Positions 7,121-15,199 of a DNA stretch of 28,862 bases are shown in pieces. The position numbers and the translations under genes are program-made. Below the pieces are notes generated by a model. The model searched no databases and was not told where the DNA came from. It saw only the letters and a program-made list of their open reading frames with translations. Position 1 is the first letter of the stretch, and every line of letters begins with the position of its first letter. Origin of the DNA: an uncultured Dorea sp. (lineage in GTDB: Bacteria; Bacillota; Clostridia; Lachnospirales; Lachnospiraceae); NCBI GenBank assembly GCA_910584265.1, contig CAJTZE010000043.1, positions 1 through 28,862 on the forward strand, given 5' to 3'.

Positions 7121-7648
7121 TTAATACATCCGTCCCGCAAGCACAACGCTTGCCGCAAGTCCCGCCGCCGTTGCAAGCAGCGCCCCGGTCAGTGTGTACC
7201 GGCTCCTTCTCACCTTTGCGGTCATAAAATATACGCTCATTGTATAGAAAATAGTCTCCGTACATGCCATACTAATGGACGCGGCCAGCCCAATCTCTGA
7301 ATCCGTTCCATACTCCTTATACAGATCAAGAAGAAGTCCCGCCGCGGCAGAAGACGAAAACATCTTCACCACCGAAAGCGGAACTAGCTCCCCCGGAAAT
7401 CCTATATAAGCAGATACTCCCCCGGCCATTTCCGATAATATATCCAGAAATCCGGAAGCCCGCAGAATCCCTACAGCAGCCATCAGCGCGATCATGGTCG
7501 GCATAATCTTAATTACTGTGTGGAAACCGCTGTTGGCTCCCTTGATAAACGTATCATATACATCCACCTTCCTCAGAACCCCATAGCATACAATCCCAAA
7601 AATCACCATAGGAATCATCATATCCGACAAAAATAAAAACCACTGCAT
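7121..7648 (-). CDS. spmB: Spore maturation protein B
   Basis: An integral membrane protein of 175 residues, close to the usual 178, needed with SpmA for spore core dehydration in Bacillus. It has several hydrophobic helices, including MMIPMVIFGIVCYGVL at the start, then the conserved IMPTMIALMAAVGILRASG segment, LVPLSVVKMFSSSAAAGLL and CTETIFYTMSVYF. AAGGGA precedes the ATG. In other spore formers spmB directly follows spmA; here spmA lies about 16 kb away at 24086 on the same strand and ends in a terminator, so the pair is split. The gene just upstream is the DUF4173 protein, 66 bases away, which might share the transcript. Confidence 0.93.
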   Translation of the reverse strand: MQWFLFLSDMMIPMVIFGIVCYGVLRKVDVYDTFIKGANSGFHTVIKIMPTMIALMAAVGILRASGFLDILSEMAGGVSAYIGFPGELVPLSVVKMFSSSAAAGLLLDLYKEYGTDSEIGLAASISMACTETIFYTMSVYFMTAKVRRSRYTLTGALLATAAGLAASVVLAGRMY

Positions 7649-7714
7649 CGATTTCCCTTACTTTTTTCATCCTCCCTATATTATATGATGCTTCTCTCTT
7701 ACTATTCGTCTCCC

Positions 7715-9340
7715 TTAATGCCCGCCGTTTTCCGCAATCCATTTTTCCGCCGCACGCCCGGCCTGCAGCTTTGACAAATTCAGCTCGCGGAAGGAAAGGT
7801 TCTTATACCGGTCTGCAACAGCATAAAAATAATTGATCAATATCTGCTCGTCTGTTACTTCAATACCTCCGGAATACCGGTCTCCGGCAGTTTCTCCGTC
7901 CGGGTTTCTGCTGAAATCCACGATCCTTTCCAAATCCAGCTCCGCTGCCACAGGCGCTGCATCATCGGATAAGCAATATAACAGGTATTGCACGTCATAC
8001 ATGCTGACCTTCTCCATATGCTTAAGATTATATTCCGCAATCACCCGGTCCGGCCTGGCAAACGAAAACAGGATATATCCGCATCCCACCGCCGCCACGA
8101 TATACCGGAATAGCGGAAAGCTTTTCCGGTATATGCTGACCGTCACTCCGGCCATAACAAACGCCAGCAGGATCAAAAACCAGAGCACCAGGATCCGCAG
8201 AAAGGTCAAATGGTAGGTCTGCACATATAGCAGCATCCGGTAAACCGCAGACGCAATCATAATAAACGTACAGCAGCAGATAACCGTTAAGAGTCCATTC
8301 AGCAGCTTATTTCCCCGAAACAGCGCCATACATACCAGCACCAGAATAAAATTCACAACCCCCACAAAGAGCAGTTCAAAAAAACCTTCCCTCGCATACT
8401 CGGAATAGGTTACCCCATCCGGAAGGCCGCCAAGCTTCAGGAACAGAAACAACACCTGTATTCCTGCATACAATGTATACACCGATGCGAGGATTCCGGC
8501 AAACGTTACCGCAATCAAAGGATTATAGGCCTTTCTCTTTTCTTCCGTCTCCTCAAATTGCATACTGCAAAGGGCGCCGAAAAAGCCATAGCTCGAAACA
8601 AATCCAACAAGGATCAGAAAGAGAGCCCCAAAGCAAGAACCAAATTCCACATTACAGAATGCTTTCTTAAACATCCCTTTAAATATCAGATCCGAGCGCA
8701 GAAGCATTGGAAAAATCACAGCCAGAAGGCCCGCCGCGATCAAGATTCCAAGTCCCACCGCCGTTGTTCTCCTTCTCCCTTCATCCGCCTCTTCCCTGGC
8801 TTCTGTAAAATATGCAAACCCATGGACGAACGGCCAGAAAATGCGCCCTGCAGACGCAAAGCAAATAATGATCAGATTCTTTACGGCCGCAGGAAAGCTC
8901 CATTTCTCATCCACATAAAACTGGTGCATCATCGCGGTCAGAAACAACAGCAAAACCCCGGCCAGATTAAAAAACACCAGAAAGCCAGAACAGGTCATGG
9001 ATGTCGATATTCCAAGAAGCCCCATCCCTATACAGTAAACAGCCGTGTCCTTCTTCACCGTCAATCCGATCTTCTTCAGCATTCCATATGCAACCCCCAG
9101 CATCCCAAATATAAGAACCGGCCAGGTAATCCCATTAGGATTCTTATACAGGCAAAATGAAAATAAAACTCCACAAAGCAGGCAATACCTTCCAAAAAAA
9201 CCATAATTCTCCCGCATCTTCTTTACAAGCGGAGCTTCCCCTGCTCTGTCAGCTCCTATCTCCTGCCAGATGTCCCCTGGATTTATCCCATAATTCACTC
9301 TATCATCCGCATTATTCACAGCCATCTCTTTCCTATCCAT
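7715..9340 (-). CDS. DUF4173/DUF4153-type polytopic membrane protein
   Basis: A 541-residue membrane protein of unknown function. After a polar N-terminus (about 45 residues) it has around a dozen hydrophobic segments, then a soluble C-terminal tail from about residue 440 (VQYLLYCLSDDAAPV onward). The GVTYSEYAREGFFELL stretch near 315-330 is typical of the family. The ATG has GGGGAG seven bases upstream. It follows the XRE regulator and DUF2975 genes on the same strand; this three-gene cassette recurs in Clostridia and suggests a membrane-associated regulatory or stress unit. Nothing in the tail identifies an enzyme. Confidence 0.85.
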   Translation of the reverse strand: MDRKEMAVNNADDRVNYGINPGDIWQEIGADRAGEAPLVKKMRENYGFFGRYCLLCGVLFSFCLYKNPNGITWPVLIFGMLGVAYGMLKKIGLTVKKDTAVYCIGMGLLGISTSMTCSGFLVFFNLAGVLLLFLTAMMHQFYVDEKWSFPAAVKNLIIICFASAGRIFWPFVHGFAYFTEAREEADEGRRRTTAVGLGILIAAGLLAVIFPMLLRSDLIFKGMFKKAFCNVEFGSCFGALFLILVGFVSSYGFFGALCSMQFEETEEKRKAYNPLIAVTFAGILASVYTLYAGIQVLFLFLKLGGLPDGVTYSEYAREGFFELLFVGVVNFILVLVCMALFRGNKLLNGLLTVICCCTFIMIASAVYRMLLYVQTYHLTFLRILVLWFLILLAFVMAGVTVSIYRKSFPLFRYIVAAVGCGYILFSFARPDRVIAEYNLKHMEKVSMYDVQYLLYCLSDDAAPVAAELDLERIVDFSRNPDGETAGDRYSGGIEVTDEQILINYFYAVADRYKNLSFRELNLSKLQAGRAAEKWIAENGGH

Positions 9341-9418
9341 ACCAAAACTCCCCTTTCCCTAAGTCCGTCTGCCCGGCTGGTGCACCGGCATTTTACAAAG
9401 TTCCGCGGCGGGCCGCCC

Positions 9419-9631
9419 CTACGGTTCATCCGGCACATATTCCAGAATATCCCCCGGCTGGCAGTCCAGCGCCCTGCACAGTGCATCCAGCGTCGTAAAT
9501 CTCACAGCCTTCGCCTTATTGTTCTTAAGAATCGACAGATTCGCCATCGTAATATCAACCTCCTTTGCAAGCTCTGTAACCCCCATCTTTTTCTTCGCCA
9601 TCACCACATCCAGATTAACCACAATCGCCAT
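9419..9631 (-). CDS. XRE/Cro-CI family small transcriptional regulator (YozG-like)
   Basis: A 70-residue single-domain helix-turn-helix protein. The HTH spans KMGVTELAKEVDITMANLSI, followed by LKNNKAKAVRFTTLDALC and the closing CQPGDILEYVPDE that is common to this subfamily. GGGGGG lies seven bases before the ATG at 9631; a GTG one codon earlier is closer to it and less likely. It sits ten bases after the DUF2975 gene and is probably autoregulatory: the three boxes at 10148-10202 overlap the promoter of this operon. The DUF2975-XRE pair is widespread in Firmicutes, and DUF2975 may act as a membrane modulator of the regulator, which is inference. Confidence 0.92.
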   Translation of the reverse strand: MAIVVNLDVVMAKKKMGVTELAKEVDITMANLSILKNNKAKAVRFTTLDALCRALDCQPGDILEYVPDEP

Positions 9632-9643
9632 CACGCTGCCCCC

Positions 9644-10096
9644 CTATATCGTCAGATCCGTCTCTTCCTTGTACCGGATCGCCTCCGCAAACACATTTGC
9701 CAGTACCTGGCTGAATAAAGCCGCAATAAAAAATACAAGCACAATGATTGCTGTAGCAGGAGTAGGCACAATAAACAGCTTTATGATAAAAGCGCCTGCG
9801 ATCACCAGGCTCAGCCTGGCCATAACCTGAAGGCTCCTCACATTGTCCGGCACAAAACAAGCTCCCTCTATGACCGTCTTCATCATCCTGCGGAGCTGGG
9901 CAATGATCATAAGTCCGCATACTCCGGATACCGCAAATATAAGCAGCATCGAAATAAAATTATCCGACAGCTGTCTCGAATAATATCTGCCTGCCAGCTT
10001 CAGGGTAAACGGCAGCGCCGCTAAAACAACCAGGCCGCAATAAAACATAAAGTCCAACATAATCTTTGTAAATGTGTTTGTTCTCTCCTGCCCCAT
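9644..10096 (-). CDS. DUF2975 membrane protein
   Basis: A 150-residue protein with four predicted membrane helices: FMFYCGLVVLAALPFTL, FISMLLIFAVSGVCGLMII, LSLVIAGAFIIKLFIV and AIIVLVFFIAALFSQVLANV. The polar loop CFVPDNVRSLQVMARLS between helices two and three, and FAEAIRYKEETDLTI at the end, match the family. AGAGG precedes the ATG by seven bases. It is the first gene of a three-gene unit with XRE and DUF4173 and has a well-formed promoter at 10131-10159. Function is unknown; it is almost always paired with a small XRE regulator. Confidence 0.9.
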   Translation of the reverse strand: MGQERTNTFTKIMLDFMFYCGLVVLAALPFTLKLAGRYYSRQLSDNFISMLLIFAVSGVCGLMIIAQLRRMMKTVIEGACFVPDNVRSLQVMARLSLVIAGAFIIKLFIVPTPATAIIVLVFFIAALFSQVLANVFAEAIRYKEETDLTI

Positions 10097-10130
10097 CCTG
10101 ATACCTCTTTTCTTTCTATTTCTTTTTTAT

Positions 10131-10159
10131 ATCATAACATCTGTCAGATTGAAAATCAA
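10131..10159 (-). promoter_or_regulatory. Promoter of the DUF2975-XRE-DUF4173 unit
   Basis: On the minus strand TTGATT (10159-10154) and TATGAT (10136-10131) are 17 bases apart. The -35 element lies inside the first ATTG-N5-CAAT box, so a protein bound there would block polymerase. Confidence 0.8.
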
Positions 10160-10202
10160 TACTAATTTATTGTTTTTCAATAATAATATATTCTTTTTCA
10201 AC
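10148..10202. promoter_or_regulatory. Three phased operator-like boxes, 21-bp period
   Basis: ATTGAAAATCAAT (10148-10160), ATTGTTTTTCAAT (10169-10181) and the weaker ATTCTTTTTCAAC (10190-10202) start exactly 21 bases apart, two helical turns. The first two have perfect 4-bp inverted arms. The first overlaps the -35 of the DUF2975 promoter. A dimeric XRE protein binding cooperatively on one face would explain the phasing. Confidence 0.6.
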
Positions 10203-10329
10203 AAAATAATCTTCACGGGCTTTTTTGAATTCCGGCTTATTACAGCTTGGTCGATAGCTGCACTCTGTATCCTGCCTGTTCATGCGGAAAGGTATTTCTG
10301 CAGTTCCTATCGTAGTGGCAAAACTGTAT

Positions 10330-10358
10330 TTGTTTTTATTTTATACTTTTTTTATAAT
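10330..10358 (+). promoter_or_regulatory. Promoter of the PTS operon
   Basis: TTGTTT (10330-10335) and TATAAT (10353-10358) are 17 bases apart, with transcription expected from about 10365 and a leader of roughly 90 bases. In the leader CC-TT-TGTCGACA-GG around 10413 is a small palindrome. The 10203-10329 stretch holds no recognisable gene, antiterminator hairpin or clear activator site. Confidence 0.75.
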
Positions 10359-10452
10359 TAACACAGTAAATATAATTTACAGCAAAGTACTTCATGTGAG
10401 TTATATCAGACCTTTGTCGACAGGGTGCCAAATAATTTAAGGAGAAAAAGCT

Positions 10453-11646
10453 ATGAATTCCAAGTTTCAAGACACATTAATGAAGTATATGATGCCTATC
10501 GCTAATAAAGTGGAACAGCAGAAGCATCTGCAGGCAATCAAGGACGGTATGATCTCTATCGTTCCGATCATCATTGTCGGTTCGATCAGCCTGCTGCCGC
10601 TGGCGATCGCCAACCTGCTGGGAAGCGGTCCGGTATATGACTTCCTGAATGCACATATGTCTGTGTTTACCTATGCAGGCATGTTTACCACGGACATGTT
10701 ATCCATTTATGCATCTATGTTTATTGCAATTGCCCTGGCCAAGAGCTACGGTATCTGCGAGAATCTGACCGGTGCAACGGCAATTATGGTACATCTGATT
10801 TTAAGCGGACTTTCCATTGAGGGCGGTATGGATATTTCCTACTTAGGAGCGTCAGGCCTCTTTACCTGTATCGTCTCCGCAATCCTCAGCGTGGAGGTAA
10901 CCAGACTCTTAACAAAGAAGAAATTATTAATTAAGCTGCCTGACAGCGTTCCTATTATGGTAGGAGAAAGCTTTGCGGCCCTGATCCCGCTTGTGGTAAA
11001 TGCACTGATTGCCGTAGCCATTGCAAATATCTCTCTGGCCGCTTCAGGAAAGGTATTCCCTGCCTTTATTATGAGTATTCTGGCTCCAGCGATCAGCACC
11101 ATGGATACACTTCCGGCATTGTTGATCGTAATCTTTTTGACACAGTTTTTATGGTTTTTCGGACTCCACGGACCATCCATTACTTCTGCGGTATGGGCAT
11201 CCTTCGCGATTGCTTATGAGGCAGAAAACATGGCAAATTATGCCGCAGGCGCACCAGTTGAGCACATATTTACCTTCGGCCTGTTTTATGCAGTTCTTCA
11301 GGTAACCGGCTCAGGCCTGACTCTCGGTCTGGTAATTATGATGATGCGTTCTAAGGCACAGTCCTTAAAATCCATCGGAACGGTAGGAATCGTACCTACG
11401 CTGTTTGGCATTAATGAGCCGATTATTTTCGGAGCGCCGATCATACTGAACCCGTTTTTGTTCATTCCGTTTGTATTTGGGCCGTTGATAATTACTATTA
11501 TCACTTATCTGTCCATGACAAGCGGCCTGGTAGGAAAGCCGATTGCGGGACCTCCGGGATTCCTTCCTCCGGGCGTGGGCGCTTTTATTATGACACTGGA
11601 TTGGAAAAGCTTATCTCGGAATATCAGAGTGATCTTCTCCGGATGA
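10453..11646 (+). CDS. PTS Lac-family (cellobiose/chitobiose type) EIIC permease, C-terminally replaced
   Basis: Membrane permease of a phosphotransferase sugar transporter. The usual start (KYMMPIANKVEQQKHLQAIKDG) is followed by many hydrophobic helices, the sugar-site motif FFGLHGPSI, and GINEPIIFGAPIILNPFLFIPF, then PPGFLPPGVGAF. Family members run to about 430-450 residues and end in one more helix with a YYPFFK-like tail. Here, after MTLDWKS, the frame becomes LSRNIRVIFSG and stops at 397. The following DNA reads, in another frame, as the inside of a LicR-type regulator. So the last helix appears lost by a deletion that fused the two genes. AAGGAG precedes the ATG. Activity is doubtful. 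Confidence 0.9.
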   Translation: MNSKFQDTLMKYMMPIANKVEQQKHLQAIKDGMISIVPIIIVGSISLLPLAIANLLGSGPVYDFLNAHMSVFTYAGMFTTDMLSIYASMFIAIALAKSYGICENLTGATAIMVHLILSGLSIEGGMDISYLGASGLFTCIVSAILSVEVTRLLTKKKLLIKLPDSVPIMVGESFAALIPLVVNALIAVAIANISLAASGKVFPAFIMSILAPAISTMDTLPALLIVIFLTQFLWFFGLHGPSITSAVWASFAIAYEAENMANYAAGAPVEHIFTFGLFYAVLQVTGSGLTLGLVIMMMRSKAQSLKSIGTVGIVPTLFGINEPIIFGAPIILNPFLFIPFVFGPLIITIITYLSMTSGLVGKPIAGPPGFLPPGVGAFIMTLDWKSLSRNIRVIFSG

Positions 11647-13157
11647 GCGGAGACAGGCTCTGGATCGACGAAGATGAAACTAAGCTCCGCCAGACCCTGT
11701 TCCGCGTCATTAAAAATGAAACCCAGCACAGGGTCCATAATTATTCCTGGTTTCTGCGGACCTTCCTGTACGATGATTTCGACCAGAAGGAATATGAGTG
11801 GATGGAAAAACTTGTGAAAGAGTATTTTGACAGCAGGTTTATCCCAATCTCGGATGACAGCTTATACATGGCTGTCAGCGCGGTTTATATTACCATTGTC
11901 CGGAATTATCAGAACCATCACGTACAGGAACCGGAGACATCTGAACCAATGATTGAAGAGCTGACAGGTTTTTTTGATTATCTGAAAAGCCACGGCATCG
12001 AATTAGAAAATGGAGATATTCGGATTCTGGAAGGCCTGCTCCACAGCTTTAAAATGACTTCAAATGCAGCCGCAGAAAGTGAGATCAGCAGTCTGAGCAT
12101 CCAGATTTTGGAAGACTTCTGCCATGATGTGATGGAGAAGTACCATTTTGACTTATGGCAGTCAAAGGGGTTCTATGACAATATTCTGATCCACATTGAA
12201 TATATGATGCGGAGGCTGGAAACCGGCTATGAAGTGAAGAATCCTATTCTGAATGATATTAAGAAGCAGTATCCTTATGCCTATGAAATTTCCATGCTGA
12301 TGGTTTCCATCGTATACCGTTATAAGAACTGCTACATTCAGGATGATGAGATTTCCTTTATTGCAATCTTTGTAGAACATTTTCTGGAAAATGTAAATCA
12401 AAAGCTGAAAGCTGTGATCATCAGTTCTACAAGGTTCAGTGTCAACAGCATTGTCAGCAACTGGGTCCAGATTCATTTCCAGAATCAGATTGAAACGGAG
12501 GCGCTGATCCCCAAGCACAATCTGGAGCAGTATCTGGAAACACACCAGGTGGACTTGATCATTTCCATCATGGATACCTTTGTCCACCCTTCGACGGCAA
12601 CCTTCCGGATAGACGGGATCCCGAATCAGTATACCCTGACTGCAATGAATGCGCTGGTACATAAGATCCGCATGAACTATCGGTTCCGCGAGATGATAAA
12701 AATATATTTTAACGAAAGATCAATTCGGATTTACCGGGAAAAAACGGAATTTGAACAGGTGATCCTGGATCTGTCAGAGACTCTTAAGCAGGAGGATTGC
12801 ATCTTTGATGTCCGGAAGTTTGCAGAAGACGTGCTCCAGAGGGAAGTAAATTATCCAACCTTTATCGGCGATTGGTTCATGCTGCCCCATCCCTTGGTAA
12901 CATTTGCGAAAAAGACGGCAATCGGCGCTGCCGTACTAAAAAAGCCGATACGGATGCAGGAGAAGGAAATACACCTCATTTTTCTCCTTGCCATGGAGCG
13001 GAAGCAGAACGAGCATATTGGCGTTCTCTTTGAATTTTTCCGGCACATGGCAGTGGAACGGTCCGCGATCCGCAGGCTGACCGCAGTAGAAACAGAAGAA
13101 GAATTTGCGGATGTATTGATCCAGGTTTCCAACTCTTTGGAAATATATAAAAGCTGA
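11643..13157 (+). CDS. LicR/MtlR-type PRD transcriptional regulator lacking its DNA-binding domains
   Basis: Homologous reading starts near 11601 (EKLISEYQSDLLRMSGD, the tail of an Mga-type HTH), but no normal start is present; the likeliest is the ATG at 11643 that overlaps the EIIC stop (ATGA). From that ATG, residues about 20-110 resemble a first PRD, 147-254 a second PRD with LIHIE (His184) and NPILNDIKKQYPYAYEI, 255-376 an EIIB-like region without the usual Cys, and 381-500 an EIIA-like domain with phospho-site His416 in MLPHP. LicR proteins are about 640 residues with two N-terminal HTHs; some 120 residues are gone. It should still be a PTS phosphorylation target but cannot bind DNA normally. 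A dominant-negative or dead product is likely. Confidence 0.8.
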   Translation: MSGDRLWIDEDETKLRQTLFRVIKNETQHRVHNYSWFLRTFLYDDFDQKEYEWMEKLVKEYFDSRFIPISDDSLYMAVSAVYITIVRNYQNHHVQEPETSEPMIEELTGFFDYLKSHGIELENGDIRILEGLLHSFKMTSNAAAESEISSLSIQILEDFCHDVMEKYHFDLWQSKGFYDNILIHIEYMMRRLETGYEVKNPILNDIKKQYPYAYEISMLMVSIVYRYKNCYIQDDEISFIAIFVEHFLENVNQKLKAVIISSTRFSVNSIVSNWVQIHFQNQIETEALIPKHNLEQYLETHQVDLIISIMDTFVHPSTATFRIDGIPNQYTLTAMNALVHKIRMNYRFREMIKIYFNERSIRIYREKTEFEQVILDLSETLKQEDCIFDVRKFAEDVLQREVNYPTFIGDWFMLPHPLVTFAKKTAIGAAVLKKPIRMQEKEIHLIFLLAMERKQNEHIGVLFEFFRHMAVERSAIRRLTAVETEEEFADVLIQVSNSLEIYKS

Positions 13158-13205
13158 AAAAGCAGCTTACAATCTAAGAAAAAATAAGAAAGGAAAGTCG
13201 TTATT

Positions 13206-14534
13206 ATGAAGAAGTTTTCAATTGTGATTGCCGGAGGCGGCAGTACCTATACCCCGGAAATTATCTTGATGCTTTTAGATAATCTTGATAAGCTCCCGCT
13301 GCGTGCGATCAAGCTGTATGATAATGATGAAGACCGCCAGAACAAGGTGGCAAAGGCTTGTGAGATTATCGTGAAGGAAAAAGATCCTTCTATTGAATAT
13401 CTGGCGACGACCGACCCTGAGACGGCTTATACGGATGTAGATTTTTGCCTGGCACATATACGTGTAGGAAAACTCGCAATGCGTGAGCTGGATGAAAAGA
13501 TTCCGCTGAAATACGGTGTTGTGGGACAGGAAACCTGCGGGCCGGGAGGCATTGCATATGGAATGCGCTCCATTGCAGGAGTTCTGGAGAATATTGATTA
13601 TATGGAGAAATATTCTCCTGACTGCTGGATGCTGAACTATTCCAATCCTGCTGCCATCGTAGCAGAAGCATGCAGAAGACTCCGCCCGGATTCCAGAGTG
13701 ATCAACATCTGCGATATGCCGATCGGCATGGAACAGAGCTTTGCCAAAATTCTGGGCTTTAAGGACAGAAAAGATATGGATGTCCGGTATTTCGGACTGA
13801 ACCACTTCGGCTGGTGGACATCCATCAAGGATAAGGACGGAAACGAATATATCGATAAGCTGGTAGCGCATCAGCTTAAATATGGAAACTGCCCTCTGGA
13901 TTCTACAGATCAAGATTATACAGATAACAGCTGGTATGAAACGGCAAAAAAAGTCAGGGACATTGCCGCTGTAGATCCTACTATGGCTCCCAGCTCTTAT
14001 CTCCAGTATTATCTGTTCCCGGATGATATGGCGGCGCATACGGATCCTGATTATACCCGGGCAAATCAGGTTATCGACGGCAGAGAGAAACGGGTATTTG
14101 GTGAGTGCGCAAAAATCGAAGCCGCCGGGACTGCCAAAGACACAAAGCTGGAAATCGGTATCCATGCGCTGTTTATTGTGGATCTGGCAACTGCCCTTGC
14201 ATTTAACACCCACGAACGTATGCTTCTGATCGTGGAAAACAACGGGGCTATTGAGAATTTCTCTTCGGATGCTATGGTTGAGATTCCATGTATCGTGGGA
14301 AAAGACGGATATGAACCCCTCAGCATCGGGAAGATCCCAACCTTCCAGAAGGGATTGATGGAAGAACAGGCCGCAGTAGAGAAGTTGACGGTTGATGCAT
14401 GGATGGAAGGAAGCTATCAGAAACTCTGGCAGGCGCTCACATTGTCAAAAACCGTTCCCAGCGCAGGAATAGCAAAAAAGATTCTGGATGATCTGATCGA
14501 GGCAAATAAAGGCTATTGGCCGAAATTAAAGTAA
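13206..14534 (+). CDS. malA: GH4 6-phospho-alpha-glucosidase (maltose-6'-phosphate glucosidase type)
   Basis: A 442-residue NAD- and Mn-dependent hydrolase of glycoside hydrolase family 4. The N-terminal SIVIAGGGSTYTPEI is the NAD fold; GQETCGPGGIAYGMRS is at 108-122, LNYSNPAA at 143-150, metal-ligand Cys169 in ICDMP, and His200 in GLNHFGWW. The CDMP signature marks alpha-type enzymes, whereas cellobiose enzymes have CN(V/I)P. The whole chain, including the end NKGYWPKL, resembles Bacillus MalA/GlvA. It should split disaccharide 6-phosphates made by the PTS into glucose and glucose-6-phosphate. GGAAAG precedes the ATG. It lies between the PTS regulator and EIIB in one operon. The accompanying PTS is of Lac family, not the Glc-family carrier usual for MalA. 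Confidence 0.92.
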   Translation: MKKFSIVIAGGGSTYTPEIILMLLDNLDKLPLRAIKLYDNDEDRQNKVAKACEIIVKEKDPSIEYLATTDPETAYTDVDFCLAHIRVGKLAMRELDEKIPLKYGVVGQETCGPGGIAYGMRSIAGVLENIDYMEKYSPDCWMLNYSNPAAIVAEACRRLRPDSRVINICDMPIGMEQSFAKILGFKDRKDMDVRYFGLNHFGWWTSIKDKDGNEYIDKLVAHQLKYGNCPLDSTDQDYTDNSWYETAKKVRDIAAVDPTMAPSSYLQYYLFPDDMAAHTDPDYTRANQVIDGREKRVFGECAKIEAAGTAKDTKLEIGIHALFIVDLATALAFNTHERMLLIVENNGAIENFSSDAMVEIPCIVGKDGYEPLSIGKIPTFQKGLMEEQAAVEKLTVDAWMEGSYQKLWQALTLSKTVPSAGIAKKILDDLIEANKGYWPKLK

Positions 14535-14537
14535 AAC

Positions 14538-14554
14538 CTGTACGAAAAGTACAG
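14538..14554 (+). other. Small intercistronic hairpin
   Basis: CTGTAC-GAAAA-GTACAG forms a 6-bp stem between the GH4 stop and the EIIB ribosome site (AAAGGAG). There is no U-tract, so it is more likely a processing or stability element than a terminator. Confidence 0.4.
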
Positions 14555-14567
14555 AAAGGAGACTACT

Positions 14568-14864
14568 ATGAAAATATTATTATGTTGTAATGCAGGAATG
14601 TCTAGCTCTATTTTGGTTAAAAAGATCCGTGAAGCCGCAGAAAAGCGCGGTATGGAGCTTACGATCACCGCTGTTCCCAGTGCCGCTATCCGTGACGAGG
14701 CCGGCAAGTGGGATGTGTGTCTGGTAGGCCCGCAGCTTGTCTATGCAGTTGCAAATATCAAATCGCAGCTTAATATCCCGGTAGCAAGCGTAGAGCCGCG
14801 CACCTACGCAATGGCCGACGGAGATAAAGCGCTTGATTTCGCAATGAGCCTGATTGAAGGGTAG
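14568..14864 (+). CDS. PTS Lac-family EIIB component
   Basis: A 98-residue cytosolic phosphocarrier that passes phosphate from EIIA to the incoming sugar at EIIC. The active-site loop LLCCNAGMSSSIL lies at residues 4-16; Cys7 is the expected phosphocysteine. VCLVGPQL and the late IPVASVEPRTYAMADGD match the cellobiose/chitobiose EIIB fold, and the length is normal. AAAGGAG precedes the ATG. It is nine bases upstream of EIIA, so the two are translated together. Unlike EIIC, this component looks intact. Confidence 0.95.
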   Translation: MKILLCCNAGMSSSILVKKIREAAEKRGMELTITAVPSAAIRDEAGKWDVCLVGPQLVYAVANIKSQLNIPVASVEPRTYAMADGDKALDFAMSLIEG

Positions 14865-14873
14865 GGAATACAA

Positions 14874-15197
14874 ATGGTAAATATTGAGAAAATTTCAGCA
14901 GCCGCAATGGGAGTCATCACTTATTCCGGAATGGCAAAATCCTGTTATATGGAAGCACTCGCCTTTGCAAAACAAGGAAATTACTCTGAAGCAGACAAGA
15001 AGCTCAAAGAAGGCTCAGAGAATTTTGTAGAGGCGCATAACGGACATATGGACGTGCTGCAGGAAGAGATAAATACAGAGGAACCGCAGATCAGCCTCCT
15101 GATGACACATGCGGAGGATCAGCTGATGGCGGCAGAAACATTAAAAATTGTAATTCTTGAACTGATTGAAATTTATAGAGACAAAAAAGGAGAATAA
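14874..15197 (+). CDS. PTS Lac-family EIIA component
   Basis: A 107-residue helical phosphocarrier of the lactose/cellobiose class, which forms trimers. The active site is LMTHAEDQLM with His79 and the metal-binding Asp82. The NIEKISAAAMGVITYSGMAK start and HNGHMDVLQEE segment fit the family. It accepts phosphate from HPr and passes it to EIIB, encoded just upstream. The stop is two bases before the next gene, whose ribosome site (AAAAAGGAG) lies in its last codons. It appears complete and should work with another EIIC if the one here is broken. Confidence 0.95.
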   Translation: MVNIEKISAAAMGVITYSGMAKSCYMEALAFAKQGNYSEADKKLKEGSENFVEAHNGHMDVLQEEINTEEPQISLLMTHAEDQLMAAETLKIVILELIEIYRDKKGE

Positions 15198-15199
15198 TA

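Noticed and set aside
7047..7265. 73-codon N-terminal extension of the HD hydrolase
   Set aside because: It overlaps the spmB coding end, is unlike the family, and a good ribosome site supports the internal ATG at 7046.
10203..10452. Riboswitch, T-box or BglG-type antiterminator in the PTS leader
   Set aside because: No terminator hairpin with U-tract or antiterminator site is visible between the promoter and the EIIC start.
13275..14213. A 312-codon open frame on the minus strand
   Set aside because: It is antisense to the GH4 gene, which has full family motifs; the shadow frame resembles nothing and lacks a ribosome site.
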